From Halolactibacillus miurensis (GTDB lineage: Bacteria; Bacillota; Bacilli; Bacillales; Amphibacillaceae): 64,000 bases of DNA. Both the position numbers and the translations under genes were made by a program. The notes beneath the pieces were generated by a model, which worked only from the letters and a program-made list of their open reading frames with translations, had not been told where the DNA came from and did no database searches. The stretch spans positions 62,001 to 126,000 of the forward strand of contig NZ_FPAI01000007.1 in the NCBI RefSeq assembly GCF_900116255.1, written 5' to 3'. This document shows positions 52,893-62,575 of the stretch, in pieces; the first letter of the stretch is position 1; every line of letters begins with the position of its first letter.

Positions 52893-53738
52893 CTATTCTC
52901 TTCTAAAGAAGCCAAATACACCGGCTGTTTGTACAATATTAGTGAACGCTTCAGGGTCTGTTTCATAAATGATCCGTTCTAAATCATACAATTCATAACG
53001 GGTAATAACAACGACTAACATTGACTTATCTTCCTTCGTATATGCGCCTCTAGCTGGTAAGATGGTAATACCTCGTACCACTTGTTCATGAATCGCACTT
53101 GATAACTCATCTGTTTTCTTCGTCACAATCATCGCCGTTACTTTTTCATGACGAGTATGAATTCCGTCAATGACCCGCGTCGCAACATAGAGGGCAAGTA
53201 ACGTATAAAGCGCATTCTCTGGCTCATTAAGCAAGCCGGCGAAGAAGATAATAATCCCGTTGACAATCATAAGGTAAATACCGATGGGACGATCTTTCAT
53301 TCGCGATAAAATCATCGCTAAAATATCAGAACCACCCGTTGATGCCCCCCATTTGAGCGTGATTCCAACCGCAAAACCACCGAGGACCCCACCAAATACA
53401 GCATTTAACATAATGTCATCAGAAAAGCTATAAACAGGAATAAGTTCTAAAAAGAAGGTAGACATACCGACAGATAACATACTATATAACGTAAAGTGCT
53501 TCCCTACTTTAAACCACCCCATCAGAAAGATAGGAATATTTAAAAGTAAGAGTAAAATCCCTGTTGATATAAAATCAATATTAAAAAATTGACTAAATAC
53601 CGTTGATAACAGTTGTGCTACCCCGGTAAAACCACTCGCATATACATCGGCACTAATGAAGAAGAAATTAAGCGCAATGGCGTTAATCAGTGCACCTATA
53701 ATCACAATCACGATTCGTTTGACCTCAAATAAAAACAC
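52893..53738 (-). CDS. yitT: YitT family membrane protein (DUF161/DUF2179)
   Basis: 281 aa, GTG start behind AGGAGGG. Five to six membrane segments (residues 8-180) with GGSDILAMIL, then a cytosolic DUF2179 domain (KKTDELSSAIHEQVVRGITIL, in part; GAYTKEDKSMLVVVI). The family is widespread in Firmicutes; transport is suspected but not shown. It is divergent from the degV gene, as yitT and yitS are in B. subtilis. Confidence 0.9.
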   Translation of the reverse strand: MFLFEVKRIVIVIIGALINAIALNFFFISADVYASGFTGVAQLLSTVFSQFFNIDFISTGILLLLLNIPIFLMGWFKVGKHFTLYSMLSVGMSTFFLELIPVYSFSDDIMLNAVFGGVLGGFAVGITLKWGASTGGSDILAMILSRMKDRPIGIYLMIVNGIIIFFAGLLNEPENALYTLLALYVATRVIDGIHTRHEKVTAMIVTKKTDELSSAIHEQVVRGITILPARGAYTKEDKSMLVVVITRYELYDLERIIYETDPEAFTNIVQTAGVFGFFRRE

Positions 53739-53832
53739 GTCAGTTCCCTCCTATACGTTTCATTAATCATCTATATTAAATGTTTCCCTATTTCACAATT
53801 CTTTACACTTTAAACGAATTTAGCAAAAACCT

Positions 53833-53861
53833 TTGACGAACACCACCCTACACTATAAACT
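53833..53861 (+). promoter_or_regulatory. Promoter of the degV gene
   Basis: TTGACG (53833-53838), 17 bp, TAAACT (53856-53861), 55 bases before the start. Confidence 0.65.
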
Positions 53862-53915
53862 AGATAGTAATAGGATGCAAATCTTTTTTTACTCGTCCTT
53901 AAGGAGGGAATATAT

Positions 53916-54776
53916 ATGACAGTTAAAATTATCGCGGATTCAGCAAGTGATCTCAGTCAAGAGGACTTTTCATCACTTAACATATCCCGTGTCAGTCTTT
54001 CAGTCTTAATTAATGAAGAAACTTATTTAGATGGTGAAAATATTGAGCCACTGTACGTCTATGATGAAATGCGAGAGGGTAAAAGTCCGAAAACTTCTCA
54101 AGTTACACCTGATCAGTTCGAAACCGTATTCAGACAATGTGCTGAAAACAAGGATACCTGCCTTTACTTAGCTTTCTCTTCTGCCTTATCTGGTACCTAT
54201 CAATCAGCTACGATCGCACGAGACGCGGTCCTTGATGACTTCCCAGAAGCAGATATTCGGGTGATTGATACGCTATCTGCCTCATTTGGTTACGGCTTAG
54301 TCGTAAAAGAAGCAGCGCGATTAGCAAATGAAGGGCAATCTATTGATCAAATCGTTGCTCAAAGCCAGTACTATGCGGAACATATGGAACATATCTTCAC
54401 AGTTGATGATTTGGAATATCTCTACCGCGGTGGACGCGTCTCTAAAACGGCGGCTTTTATGGGGACATTGCTTAAAATCAAACCAATCTTACATGTTGCT
54501 GATGGAAAACTTATTCCTTTAGAAAAGATACGCGGTACAAAAAAAGCATACAAACGTTTGCTCGATATGATGGAAGAACGCAGTATTGATTTAAAAGATC
54601 AGATTGTCGGTATTAGCCATAGTGATTGTTTAGACAATGCTGAAATGTTGGCAGATGAAATTAAAGAACGCTTCGGTGTTAAAGCTGTTGAGATTCGTAT
54701 GATTGGTGCTGCCATTGGTTCACATACCGGCCCAGGTACGATTGCAATCTTTTTCCCAAGTAAACCCGTGCACTAA
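53916..54776 (+). CDS. DegV family fatty acid-binding protein (YitS-like)
   Basis: 286 aa. The DegV fold is plain: IIADSASDLSQEDF, SSALSGTYQSA, LEYLYRGGRVSKTAAFMG and SHTGPGTIAIFF, with the serine and threonine residues that hold the fatty acid carboxylate. Such FakB proteins carry fatty acids for phosphorylation by FakA. In this window the only FakA-type kinase is the DAK2-DegV fusion at 17714. AAGGAGGG precedes the ATG. Confidence 0.93.
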   Translation: MTVKIIADSASDLSQEDFSSLNISRVSLSVLINEETYLDGENIEPLYVYDEMREGKSPKTSQVTPDQFETVFRQCAENKDTCLYLAFSSALSGTYQSATIARDAVLDDFPEADIRVIDTLSASFGYGLVVKEAARLANEGQSIDQIVAQSQYYAEHMEHIFTVDDLEYLYRGGRVSKTAAFMGTLLKIKPILHVADGKLIPLEKIRGTKKAYKRLLDMMEERSIDLKDQIVGISHSDCLDNAEMLADEIKERFGVKAVEIRMIGAAIGSHTGPGTIAIFFPSKPVH

Positions 54777-54802
54777 TTATAATCCTTATAAATAATCCTT
54801 AT

Positions 54803-54832
54803 AACCTCGCATCTTAAGAAGCGAGGTTTTTT
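54803..54832 (+). terminator. Terminator after the degV gene
   Basis: AACCTCGC/GCGAGGTT stem and six T. Confidence 0.87.
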
Positions 54833-54857
54833 CATGTGTTTCTTTATTCATTAATAC

Positions 54858-54898
54858 GAATAAAGCCGTAAGAGCATGTTTCACTCTTACGGCTTTAT
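54858..54898 (-). terminator. Terminator after the CwlO-type gene
   Basis: A 14-bp TAAAGCCGTAAGAG stem with its complement; T-rich on both sides, ten bases past the stop. Confidence 0.85.
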
Positions 54899-54908
54899 AA
54901 TAACCTTA

Positions 54909-56123
54909 TTAGTTCACGCGACGTACATGACCGCTAAATTTACTTGCCCAATAACCTGATGTCATATCTGCGATTGCTACACCTGTTGATGTTTGAGAAC
55001 CGATAAATTTACCGTTACCGACGTAGATACCAACGTGTCCATTTGTCTTATATGTGTTAAAGAAGACGATATCACCTGGTTGAACTTGGCTGTAAGGAAC
55101 TTTCGTCCCTGTATATTGCAAGCCTGATGTACTACTTGGGATATGAATACCTTCTTGTCTAAATGCCCAAGAGACATAACCTGAACAATCAAATAACCCA
55201 CGTGAAATATCGTATTGTGACCGTCCGCCACCGAATTTATATGTTGAATTACCAATGTATTTGTAACCAGCTGAAATGATATTACTTGTATTCCCACTAC
55301 CTGCACTTACCGTAGGTGCAGATGAAGAATCGTCTGTGTATTGCGAAGGATCACTCGTTGACGTTTGTGCTTGACTGTTACGTGCACGAATATCTTCAAT
55401 CATTTGCGTAAGATCACTTGCTTCTAATTCTAAGTCTCTTACTAATTGTTCACTTTTTTCTTGTTGTTCTGTTAATGTATCGATATTTTCTTGATGTTGC
55501 GCCTTTTGGTCTTCCAATTGCGCTTGCATCAATTCTAATTCTTCCATTGTTGCTTCAAGTGATGTTAATTTATCTTCTACTTCTACTTTTTTAGTTTCAA
55601 CCACATCTTGTGCTTCACTGATTTGATCTAATAGTTTTTGATCTGACTGAGTAATTTTATTAATCATTGTGACACGTTCAATAAAATCTAAAAAGCTTTC
55701 AGCACCAAAAATGACTTCAATATAACTCACTGTTCCGCCATTTTTTTGAAGTGCGACCATGCGGTCTTTTAAAATATCGCGGCGTTTCTCGATATCTTCT
55801 TCCAAATTAGCAATCTCTTCTTCTAAAGTTGTCACTTCAGCTTTTGTTTCTTCGATTGCTTCTGTTGTTTCTGTGATGGTCGTTTCATTAGACTCAATCG
55901 CTTCATTCGTGCGTTCAATTTGGTCTTCAAGTGCGACCATTTCTTCTTGTAGTGTTTCTAACTCTGCTTTCTTTTCAGCGAGCTTTGCTTGTACTTCTTC
56001 ACGTTCCTGTTTAAGCTCACTTTCTGTTTCTGCAGATACACTATCACTTAATAAAGGCGATGCAAATAAGAGACTTGATGAGACGATAAGACTTGCGAGA
56101 ATTTTTTTACCAAACACAGACAT
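54909..56123 (-). CDS. cwlO: CwlO-type D,L-endopeptidase (NlpC/P60)
   Basis: 404 aa. A signal peptide (1-31, ending SVSA) leads to a long coiled coil (about 32-245) very rich in Glu, Lys and Leu, a Ser/Thr linker, and an NlpC/P60 domain with C313 in FDCSGY, H363 in NGHVGIY and a polar third residue downstream. CwlO-type enzymes cut the D-Glu-DAP bond during elongation and are activated by FtsEX through the coiled coil. Upstream is a perfect WalR box, as for cwlO in B. subtilis. Confidence 0.9.
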   Translation of the reverse strand: MSVFGKKILASLIVSSSLLFASPLLSDSVSAETESELKQEREEVQAKLAEKKAELETLQEEMVALEDQIERTNEAIESNETTITETTEAIEETKAEVTTLEEEIANLEEDIEKRRDILKDRMVALQKNGGTVSYIEVIFGAESFLDFIERVTMINKITQSDQKLLDQISEAQDVVETKKVEVEDKLTSLEATMEELELMQAQLEDQKAQHQENIDTLTEQQEKSEQLVRDLELEASDLTQMIEDIRARNSQAQTSTSDPSQYTDDSSSAPTVSAGSGNTSNIISAGYKYIGNSTYKFGGGRSQYDISRGLFDCSGYVSWAFRQEGIHIPSSTSGLQYTGTKVPYSQVQPGDIVFFNTYKTNGHVGIYVGNGKFIGSQTSTGVAIADMTSGYWASKFSGHVRRVN

Positions 56124-56219
56124 TCACTCATTTCTTTTTATAATTTGTCATATATTAGTTATAGAACCTTGATTTGTAAACGTTACCAAGATTCTTTCGT
56201 TAATTTCCTCAGTGACGCT

Positions 56220-56247
56220 AGTATAACACGCAAAGGTGTCAGGACAA
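56220..56247 (-). promoter_or_regulatory. Promoter of the CwlO-type gene
   Basis: TTGTCC (56242-56247), 16 bp, TATACT (56220-56225) on the - strand, about 97 bases before the start. Confidence 0.75.
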
Positions 56248-56257
56248 TTTTAATTGT

Positions 56258-56274
56258 ATTACAATTATGTTACA
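56258..56274. promoter_or_regulatory. WalR binding site upstream of cwlO
   Basis: On the - strand TGTAAC-N5-TGTAAT fits the WalR direct repeat TGTWAH-N5-TGTWAH exactly. It lies 11 bp upstream of the -35 box, a position suited to activation. Confidence 0.85.
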
Positions 56275-56403
56275 AAGTTTGTACCTAACCCATAATTATC
56301 AGATAATTAACAAGCGACTTTGTCTCCTTTCGTATAATGAAATCTTCCTGATATAAATATGATGATACGGTTATCCCTTTGTCCGCGGACGATTATTGAA
56401 CAC

Positions 56404-56473
56404 AAGAAAAACACCCAGCGAATGGAAGATATCCCTCGATCTATAAGGGTTAACGTCCATTCACTGGGTGTGT
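56404..56473 (-). terminator. Large nested terminator hairpin after aroD
   Basis: An outer ACACCCAG..GAATGGA stem with its complement encloses a second ATCCCT/AGGGTT hairpin; five T follow on the - strand. At about 66 bases it is far longer than the other terminators here. Confidence 0.78.
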
Positions 56474-56485
56474 CATGACACACAA

Positions 56486-57217
56486 TCAGAAATAACGATG
56501 TAAGTCTTGAAGGGAGTGTGTTAATTGAGTGACAGATAATTGACCGGGAGCGGATGCTTGTGAGACCGAACCAAAAGTTAAAATGGAGCCTGTCCATTCC
56601 CCGAGGAGACGACTAATTGTTCCTTGTTCTCCCATGGACATCGTAATAACTGGCTGAGTGATTAAATATTCTGCTTCCACAGTTAGTGCTAGCAGCGTGA
56701 GGACATCTTGTTTGGATTCTGGCATCACAGCTAATTTCACTATGTCACCACCATCGTTAGCAAGAGCGCTAAGTAACTTCTTACCGTCTTCATAACTTGG
56801 TGTTGAATGAAAGTCGTGATAGGACGTGATCACTTTGACGCCTTTTGCTTTAGCATAATCTATTAACATCGTTTTTCCTTCATAATCTCTTGCCCATTCA
56901 AGATCAATCACATCAATCACACCTGAATCAATCGCTTGTTTATAGCGGATTATGTACTGATCTTTTTGATACGGCAGTTCCCCGCCTTCTTCTTTCGTTC
57001 GGATGGTGTATATGACAGGGCGGTGTTCTTTTTCTAATAAGGTAAGAATCGCTGAATCATCACCCGTAAAATAGTCTGCCCGCCACTCGATGACATCAAT
57101 ATCTTCTCGTTTCGTCTCTTGCCAATCCATAATAAACGCTGCCTCTGTTGTAGCAATAATCGCCACACAAACCTTTGGTGTTGTTTTAGAATCAAATGAT
57201 ATATGTTTTATCTTCAT
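56486..57217 (-). CDS. aroD: 3-dehydroquinate dehydratase, type I
   Basis: 243 aa. EWRAD at 44-48, H134 in SYHDF and Schiff-base K161 in DIVKLAV, plus MSMGEQGTISRL near the end, are the complete type I set. It forms 3-dehydroshikimate in the shikimate pathway. AAGGAGAGG precedes the ATG. It has its own terminator and is not fused to the sucrose operon, which lies upstream behind a terminator. Confidence 0.95.
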   Translation of the reverse strand: MKIKHISFDSKTTPKVCVAIIATTEAAFIMDWQETKREDIDVIEWRADYFTGDDSAILTLLEKEHRPVIYTIRTKEEGGELPYQKDQYIIRYKQAIDSGVIDVIDLEWARDYEGKTMLIDYAKAKGVKVITSYHDFHSTPSYEDGKKLLSALANDGGDIVKLAVMPESKQDVLTLLALTVEAEYLITQPVITMSMGEQGTISRLLGEWTGSILTFGSVSQASAPGQLSVTQLTHSLQDLHRYF

Positions 57218-57340
57218 CGTTTAGCCCTCTCCTTGAGTATGTGTGTCTCATATCTCTTAATTAATTATGCTGCTTGTCTTTTTAGTCATAGCTTCAGTTA
57301 TGTTTTGATTATTCTGACACTTGAGTTTTTATTGTACCTT

Positions 57341-57388
57341 AAAAACAGACAAACTGCCACCATTGGTTGATGGCTGTTTGTCTGTTGA
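57341..57388 (-). terminator. Terminator after scrB
   Basis: AACAGACAAAC.GCCA stem with its complement and five T on the - strand. It closes the sucrose operon. Confidence 0.85.
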
Positions 57389-57401
57389 TTAAGGGTGACG
57401 A

Positions 57402-58838
57402 TTATTTTTGTAGTGACCAATGGGTAACGGTCCCTTTGACGTCACCTGTTAATTCTAGCTTTTCTTCATCAGCTTTTGGATACATCCGTGTGGTCATCAC
57501 CTGTTCACCATCATTGATAAACACTTCTAATGACGAATGATCAACGAAGCACTGAAGTTGATTTAAGGCGGTTAAGTCAACGGCACGTGTTTGACGTCCT
57601 CTACCAGCGTCACCGAGTGTTAATGTCAATTGTTTCGTGTCATCATCATACGATAACGTCACATCTGACCGGATGGTGATACTCAAATCTTTTACTTGTT
57701 CAATTGTCACAAGGAGTTCTGCGACCTTACCAGTGAAATATTCATAAGCGCCTTCACTTAATTGAAGCTGACGACGGTCTTCGTTATGACGAAGTGTTTG
57801 ATAATTTGGATGTGGTCGCTGCATAAGTTGATGGTTTTCCACCGTTAAGACACGCGGTAGTGTCATCGCATGTTGCCAGTCATAGTCAAGCGGATTATCA
57901 TAATCGGCATCAGGTAAGCCCATCCAGGCCCACATAATTCGCCGGCCTTGTTCATCTTCAAATGTTTGTGGTGCATAAAAGTCAAAACCATGATCCAGTT
58001 CATAAAAGTGACTGGTTGGTTTAAATGTGACGTGTTCTTCATCCATCTCTCCAAGGTAATACCCTGACTGATAGACGTTTTGATACAATAAGCCATCTGG
58101 CTCCATACCTTGAGGTGAGACGATTAATACTTCTTTATTGTTTAACTCGAAAAAGTCGGGACATTCCCACATATAGCCCATACCTACCTCTGGACCAAAG
58201 TAAGGACCATGATAGTCCCAATCCTTTAAGTTAACGGATTTATACAACATAACCAGCCCTTCATCGTGACGATTGCGTGCACCAAGAATCATATAGTACA
58301 TGCCATTAATTTTTCTGATTTTCGGGTCTCGAATATGGTTGCTGAATACGGCTGGATAATCTTTTGAATCTATGACAACCTCTTTATTTTGAATTGTCAT
58401 CCCGCCGTCATAGCTAACGGCATGAATCGTATTTTGTTCTCGTCCTGAGGTAATATAATCATGGTCACCTAAATGCTTCACGTTTCCGGTGTAAAAATAA
58501 TGGATCACACCATCTTCTTCAAACGCACTACCTGAATAGACACCATGGAGGTCATACGGTTGATCAGGTAATAACGCTAGTCCTGCATCATCAAAGTGGA
58601 CGAGATCAGTTGATGTATAATGCCCCCAATATTTTAAACCTCCCGCCGCATCATACGGTGAGTATTGATAATAGAGATGATAGAGACCGTCTACTTGACA
58701 AGCGCCATTCGGATCATTCAGCCAACCTGTCGGTGGCATCACATGAAAATGCAGCCGATAAGGATCTTGATCATTCGCTTCAAACGATGCCATCATTGCT
58801 TTATAGCGTTGTTTCATTTCGTCATGTAATGGATTCAT
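57402..58838 (-). CDS. scrB: Sucrose-6-phosphate hydrolase (GH32)
   Basis: 478 aa. GH32 nucleophile D42 in GWLNDPNG, transition-state R170-D171-P and acid/base E225 in MWECPDFF are all present, followed by a beta-sandwich C-terminal domain (DHSSLEVFIND). It splits sucrose-6-phosphate into glucose-6-phosphate and fructose. Last gene of the scr operon, 29 bases after the fructokinase. Confidence 0.95.
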   Translation of the reverse strand: MNPLHDEMKQRYKAMMASFEANDQDPYRLHFHVMPPTGWLNDPNGACQVDGLYHLYYQYSPYDAAGGLKYWGHYTSTDLVHFDDAGLALLPDQPYDLHGVYSGSAFEEDGVIHYFYTGNVKHLGDHDYITSGREQNTIHAVSYDGGMTIQNKEVVIDSKDYPAVFSNHIRDPKIRKINGMYYMILGARNRHDEGLVMLYKSVNLKDWDYHGPYFGPEVGMGYMWECPDFFELNNKEVLIVSPQGMEPDGLLYQNVYQSGYYLGEMDEEHVTFKPTSHFYELDHGFDFYAPQTFEDEQGRRIMWAWMGLPDADYDNPLDYDWQHAMTLPRVLTVENHQLMQRPHPNYQTLRHNEDRRQLQLSEGAYEYFTGKVAELLVTIEQVKDLSITIRSDVTLSYDDDTKQLTLTLGDAGRGRQTRAVDLTALNQLQCFVDHSSLEVFINDGEQVMTTRMYPKADEEKLELTGDVKGTVTHWSLQK

Positions 58839-58867
58839 TGATACATCCCCCTGTCCTATTTCTTTCT

Positions 58868-59830
58868 TTAATTCTGTTGATGGATGAATGCTTTGGTCGC
58901 TTCAATCGTTGGTAAGGACTCAACCGCCCCGTGCTTTGTTGTTGTGAGTGCCGCAAAAGCATTACTAAAGGTTAACATATCGCGCGCACCTTCTTCTGTT
59001 AGGTCAGTGATTTTTTCTAGCTCAGCTAATTGATATAAAAACGAGCCAATAAACGCATCTCCTGCCCCAGTTGTATCAATCGCCTCAACTTTAAAACCAT
59101 GGTGTGCGACATTAAAACCTTTCATTAACAAAACGGCGCCGTCTTTACCTTTTGTATAAATGACACATTTGACCCGTTCTTTAAATAGAGATTGTAAAGC
59201 TTCTTGTTCATCTTTAATTCCTGTAATAAACGTGAGTTCTTCATCCGATACTTTGACGATATCAGCAAGTGGCAAGAATGACTGAATCGCTTCTTTACAA
59301 CTTGCTTCATCTGGCCAAAGTGGGAGTCTGACATTAGGATCAAAACTAATCGTTGCTCCTTGGCGAATCGCATCTTCAATCACTTGTTTATGAGCATACT
59401 TTACTGGCGCTTCAATTAAATCGACTGAACAAAAGTGTAACAGGTCACCTTTATTAAAAGGAATATCTTTCACCTCTGTATCACTCAGTAACATATCAGC
59501 ACTAGGCTTACGATAAAATGAAAAATCTCGTTGCCCGTCTTTTTTTAATGATACAAACGCAAGCCCTGTATTCGCTTCGTCTGTTTTTAGTAAATACGTC
59601 GTATCAACGCCATACTGTTCTAATTGTTCCGTAATATGATCACCAAAGGCATCTTTACCTAGTTTAGAGATAAACCGGCTCTTTCCACCTAACTTACTCA
59701 CCGTCATCGCAACATTTGCCGGCGCGCCACCCATCACCCGTTTAAAACTAGACACGTCTTTTAAATCTGAATCCGTCACACTTGGAATAAAATCAATCAG
59801 TGCTTCACCAATACTATATACGTCGTTCAT
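58868..59830 (-). CDS. scrK: Fructokinase (PfkB family)
   Basis: 320 aa from ATG 59828-59830 with GAGAGGG nine bases upstream. PfkB signatures: GGAPANVAM near residue 35 and DTTGAGDAFIGSF with the catalytic Asp near residue 255. It phosphorylates the fructose released by ScrB. Located between the transporter and the hydrolase. Confidence 0.93.
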   Translation of the reverse strand: MNDVYSIGEALIDFIPSVTDSDLKDVSSFKRVMGGAPANVAMTVSKLGGKSRFISKLGKDAFGDHITEQLEQYGVDTTYLLKTDEANTGLAFVSLKKDGQRDFSFYRKPSADMLLSDTEVKDIPFNKGDLLHFCSVDLIEAPVKYAHKQVIEDAIRQGATISFDPNVRLPLWPDEASCKEAIQSFLPLADIVKVSDEELTFITGIKDEQEALQSLFKERVKCVIYTKGKDGAVLLMKGFNVAHHGFKVEAIDTTGAGDAFIGSFLYQLAELEKITDLTEEGARDMLTFSNAFAALTTTKHGAVESLPTIEATKAFIHQQN

Positions 59831-59983
59831 TACAGTCATCCCTCTCATTTTAACATCTATAACTTTCTTCTTATTCAAACACTTAACCTTCTCTTTAGAC
59901 TACTTTTACATAAGCTATGTTAAGTTATACCCCTATTTATAGTGATTTACACGCTATGTTTATTGGTATACTTGAACAACACT

Positions 59984-60013
59984 AAGGGTACAGGGCAGAT
60001 GCCCTATACCCTA
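59984..60013 (-). terminator. Hairpin between scrA and scrK
   Basis: AGGGTA.AGGGC/GCCCT.TACCCT stem with a 4-base loop but no T-run. More likely a mRNA processing or stability element than a full terminator. Confidence 0.5.
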
Positions 60014-60034
60014 TTCGCATTAATAAATCTGTTT

Positions 60035-61411
60035 TTAATTTATCTCTTTTGCAATACTTTGTGATTGAATTCTTACCAGAACAAAGCCTACAACAAAGGC
60101 TACAGCAATTACAATTAGATATTGCGCTAGCATCCAAAGGCTACTTGTGTATAGTAATAAACCTGGGATAAATGTGATACCCATCCCTGTACCAGCTAAT
60201 CCTAATAGTGATGTCACTAAACCACCTGCTGCTCCTCCAATCATTCCAGATACAAAGATTCTGAAGTGACGTAAGTTTACCCCAAATAATAATGGCTCTG
60301 TAATGCCGAATAGCGTTGATGCTGTTGATGACAATGCATTACTTCTTTTAATTTTGTTTTTCAATAAGAGTGCAGTAGCAATGGCTGCACCAAATTGACC
60401 AGCCATACTTGCAGTACCAAGTGTATTAAGAACGTTCTGTCCAGTATCATTTAACAAACTAATTTCGATAATGGATAATGAATGGTGTAACCCGGTAATA
60501 ACAAGTAATTGTTGGAATGCTGCGTAAATAACATATCCAATACCTAATGGAGCCTCAATTAAGAAAATAATAGATTCAATGACACCGTGTTCAACAGTTT
60601 GTAAAATAGGTCCTAAGATAAATAACATAACAGTAATCGTCACTGTTAAACTAATAAATGGTGTCACAACTAAATCCATCATTTCAGGTACTACTTTACG
60701 TAAAACTTTTTCTAATTTTGAAATCATCCAACCAGCAATAATGGCTGGGATAATTGAACCTTGATAACCAACTAAATCAATGCCAAATACGGTCATCGCT
60801 TCAGCATCACCACCAGCAACTGCCCATGCGTTTGGTAATTGCGGTGCGACCATCATTAAACCGACAACAATACCAATGATTGGATTACCACCGAATTTCT
60901 TTGTCGCACTATACGCAATCAATACTGGTAAGAAGGCAAAAGCAGTATCAGTCAGCATCCCAAATAACGCTAAGCCGGTATCACCAATTTCAACACCTAG
61001 TTCAAGGAGTAGTCCTCTAATCCCCATAAGCAAACCCGTTGTTACTAAGGCTGGAATAAGTGGTACTAAAATGTCGGCTAACGTTCTAATTACACGCTGA
61101 ACAGGATTTAGATTTTTATACACATCTTCTTTAAAGTTACCATTTGATTCTTCACTATCACTGTCACCCATCACTGCTTTTAAATCTGCATAGACCGCAT
61201 TTACTTTGCCTGTCCCGAAGATAAATTGGTGTTGGCCTGTGTTAAAGAAATAACCTTTTGATTCAGGAATTTCTTCTGCCATCGCTTTGTCTACTTTACT
61301 ATCATCTTTTAAAATAATCCGTAAGCGCGTAGCACAGTGTTCATAATTCTTAATATTGTCTTTACCACCAACAACTTCAAATAACTTGTCGAGCGTTTGT
61401 TGATATTTCAT
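60035..61411 (-). CDS. scrA: Sucrose PTS transporter, EIIBC
   Basis: 458 aa. An N-terminal EIIB domain has the phosphocysteine C26 in EHCATRLR; the EIIC domain has about ten membrane segments and GITEPLLFGVNLR. No EIIA domain is attached, so a EIIA protein from another locus (often the glucose type) must supply phosphate. It brings in sucrose as sucrose-6-phosphate. AGGAGG precedes the ATG. Confidence 0.93.
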   Translation of the reverse strand: MKYQQTLDKLFEVVGGKDNIKNYEHCATRLRIILKDDSKVDKAMAEEIPESKGYFFNTGQHQFIFGTGKVNAVYADLKAVMGDSDSEESNGNFKEDVYKNLNPVQRVIRTLADILVPLIPALVTTGLLMGIRGLLLELGVEIGDTGLALFGMLTDTAFAFLPVLIAYSATKKFGGNPIIGIVVGLMMVAPQLPNAWAVAGGDAEAMTVFGIDLVGYQGSIIPAIIAGWMISKLEKVLRKVVPEMMDLVVTPFISLTVTITVMLFILGPILQTVEHGVIESIIFLIEAPLGIGYVIYAAFQQLLVITGLHHSLSIIEISLLNDTGQNVLNTLGTASMAGQFGAAIATALLLKNKIKRSNALSSTASTLFGITEPLLFGVNLRHFRIFVSGMIGGAAGGLVTSLLGLAGTGMGITFIPGLLLYTSSLWMLAQYLIVIAVAFVVGFVLVRIQSQSIAKEIN

Positions 61412-61503
61412 CTTGTTCGCCTCCTAGTTTGATTAAAAATATATGATGACATACTTGATATTCCCCAGTATGAGACATCTTAATCCTGTTTTAATTGATT
61501 AAC

Positions 61504-61517
61504 TGAAATCGATTTCA
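61504..61517. promoter_or_regulatory. Operator upstream of scrA (ScrR and/or CcpA)
   Basis: Perfect palindrome TGAAATCGATTTCA. It is identical to the copy before scrR and also fits the CcpA cre consensus TGWAANCGNTNWCA at every position. Confidence 0.85.
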
Positions 61518-61548
61518 TGTTTCTTTAAAAAAGAACGGATGGTTCTTT

Positions 61549-62538
61549 TTATATAGCTTTTACCGATGCCCGCGTTTTTAACTCAAACGTGGTCATGAAT
61601 CGTTTGCCCTGCTTTGTGTCATCTTCCATTAGTTCGAAGACAGCTTCAGCGGCCATTTTACCACTTGTTTTAAAGGTGTAATGCACGGTTGTCAGTGGTG
61701 GGTTTAAATAGGCTGCCAGTTTAATATCACCAATGCCGACAACAGAAACGTCATCTGGCACGCGAAGTCCGGCATCAAGTAAGGCATGAATCGCCCCAAT
61801 CGCTAAGTGATCCGTTACCGCAAATACGGCCGTTGGGGTTTTATGCGTTAAGATTTGTTGCATCATCTGGTAACCTGTATCGATATCAAAATCTCCTATA
61901 GCCATTAACTTGCTGTCAACTTTAACAGCATATTTATTCAAGCAATCTAGATACGCTTTTTTTCTTACGACACCAACCGCTTCATCTTTCTCATCAACAC
62001 CGATAAAAGCAATCTCGCGATGATGTTGTTTGATGAGATACTCGGTCATACTAAAGCTTGCATCGTAATCATTATGAATAATCGATGTGTACCCTTTCAC
62101 TTCTTGTCCTAAAATAACAATCGGCACAGCCAACTTATCCATTACGGCTAAATGGCGATCGGTCACTTCTGTTCCCATCATAATAATCCCATCGACAGAT
62201 TTATTCGAAAGAAACTTTAAATAATTGATTTCTTCCTCGATATCTAAATCTGTATTGGCGATTAATACTTGGTAACCGTGTACCTTTGCGACTTCTGTCA
62301 CACCAGCCACCACACGACTGGCCGTTTCGGTACTAATTTTCGGTACAATGACACCTAACATGTGTGATTTTTGGTTTTTCAGTGATTGCGCGATAGGATT
62401 CGGTTGATAGTCTACCTCTTTGATCACTTTCAATACCGCTTCACGCTTTTCTTCTTTTACATATCCATTGTTGTTCATGACTCTTGAAACAGTCGCAGGT
62501 GAAACACCTGCAAGTTTGGCAATATCTTTAATACGCAT
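61549..62538 (-). CDS. scrR: LacI-family repressor of the sucrose operon
   Basis: 329 aa from ATG 62536-62538 (MRIKDIAKLAGVSPATVSRVMNN in the LacI helix-turn-helix). The sugar-binding domain follows (GVIVPKIST ... DGIIMMGTEV ... FAVTDHLAIGA). It probably binds the two TGAAATCGATTTCA sites, one before its own gene and one before scrA, and lets go when a sucrose-derived sugar is present. Confidence 0.92.
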   Translation of the reverse strand: MRIKDIAKLAGVSPATVSRVMNNNGYVKEEKREAVLKVIKEVDYQPNPIAQSLKNQKSHMLGVIVPKISTETASRVVAGVTEVAKVHGYQVLIANTDLDIEEEINYLKFLSNKSVDGIIMMGTEVTDRHLAVMDKLAVPIVILGQEVKGYTSIIHNDYDASFSMTEYLIKQHHREIAFIGVDEKDEAVGVVRKKAYLDCLNKYAVKVDSKLMAIGDFDIDTGYQMMQQILTHKTPTAVFAVTDHLAIGAIHALLDAGLRVPDDVSVVGIGDIKLAAYLNPPLTTVHYTFKTSGKMAAEAVFELMEDDTKQGKRFMTTFELKTRASVKAI

Positions 62539-62575
62539 ACGTTTCACCTCTCATTGAGTTGATTGGTGAAATAAC

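Noticed and set aside
56307-56597. Open - strand frame of 96 codons downstream of aroD
   Set aside because: It overlaps the aroD 3' end in another frame and runs straight through the large terminator hairpin; no ribosome site or family.
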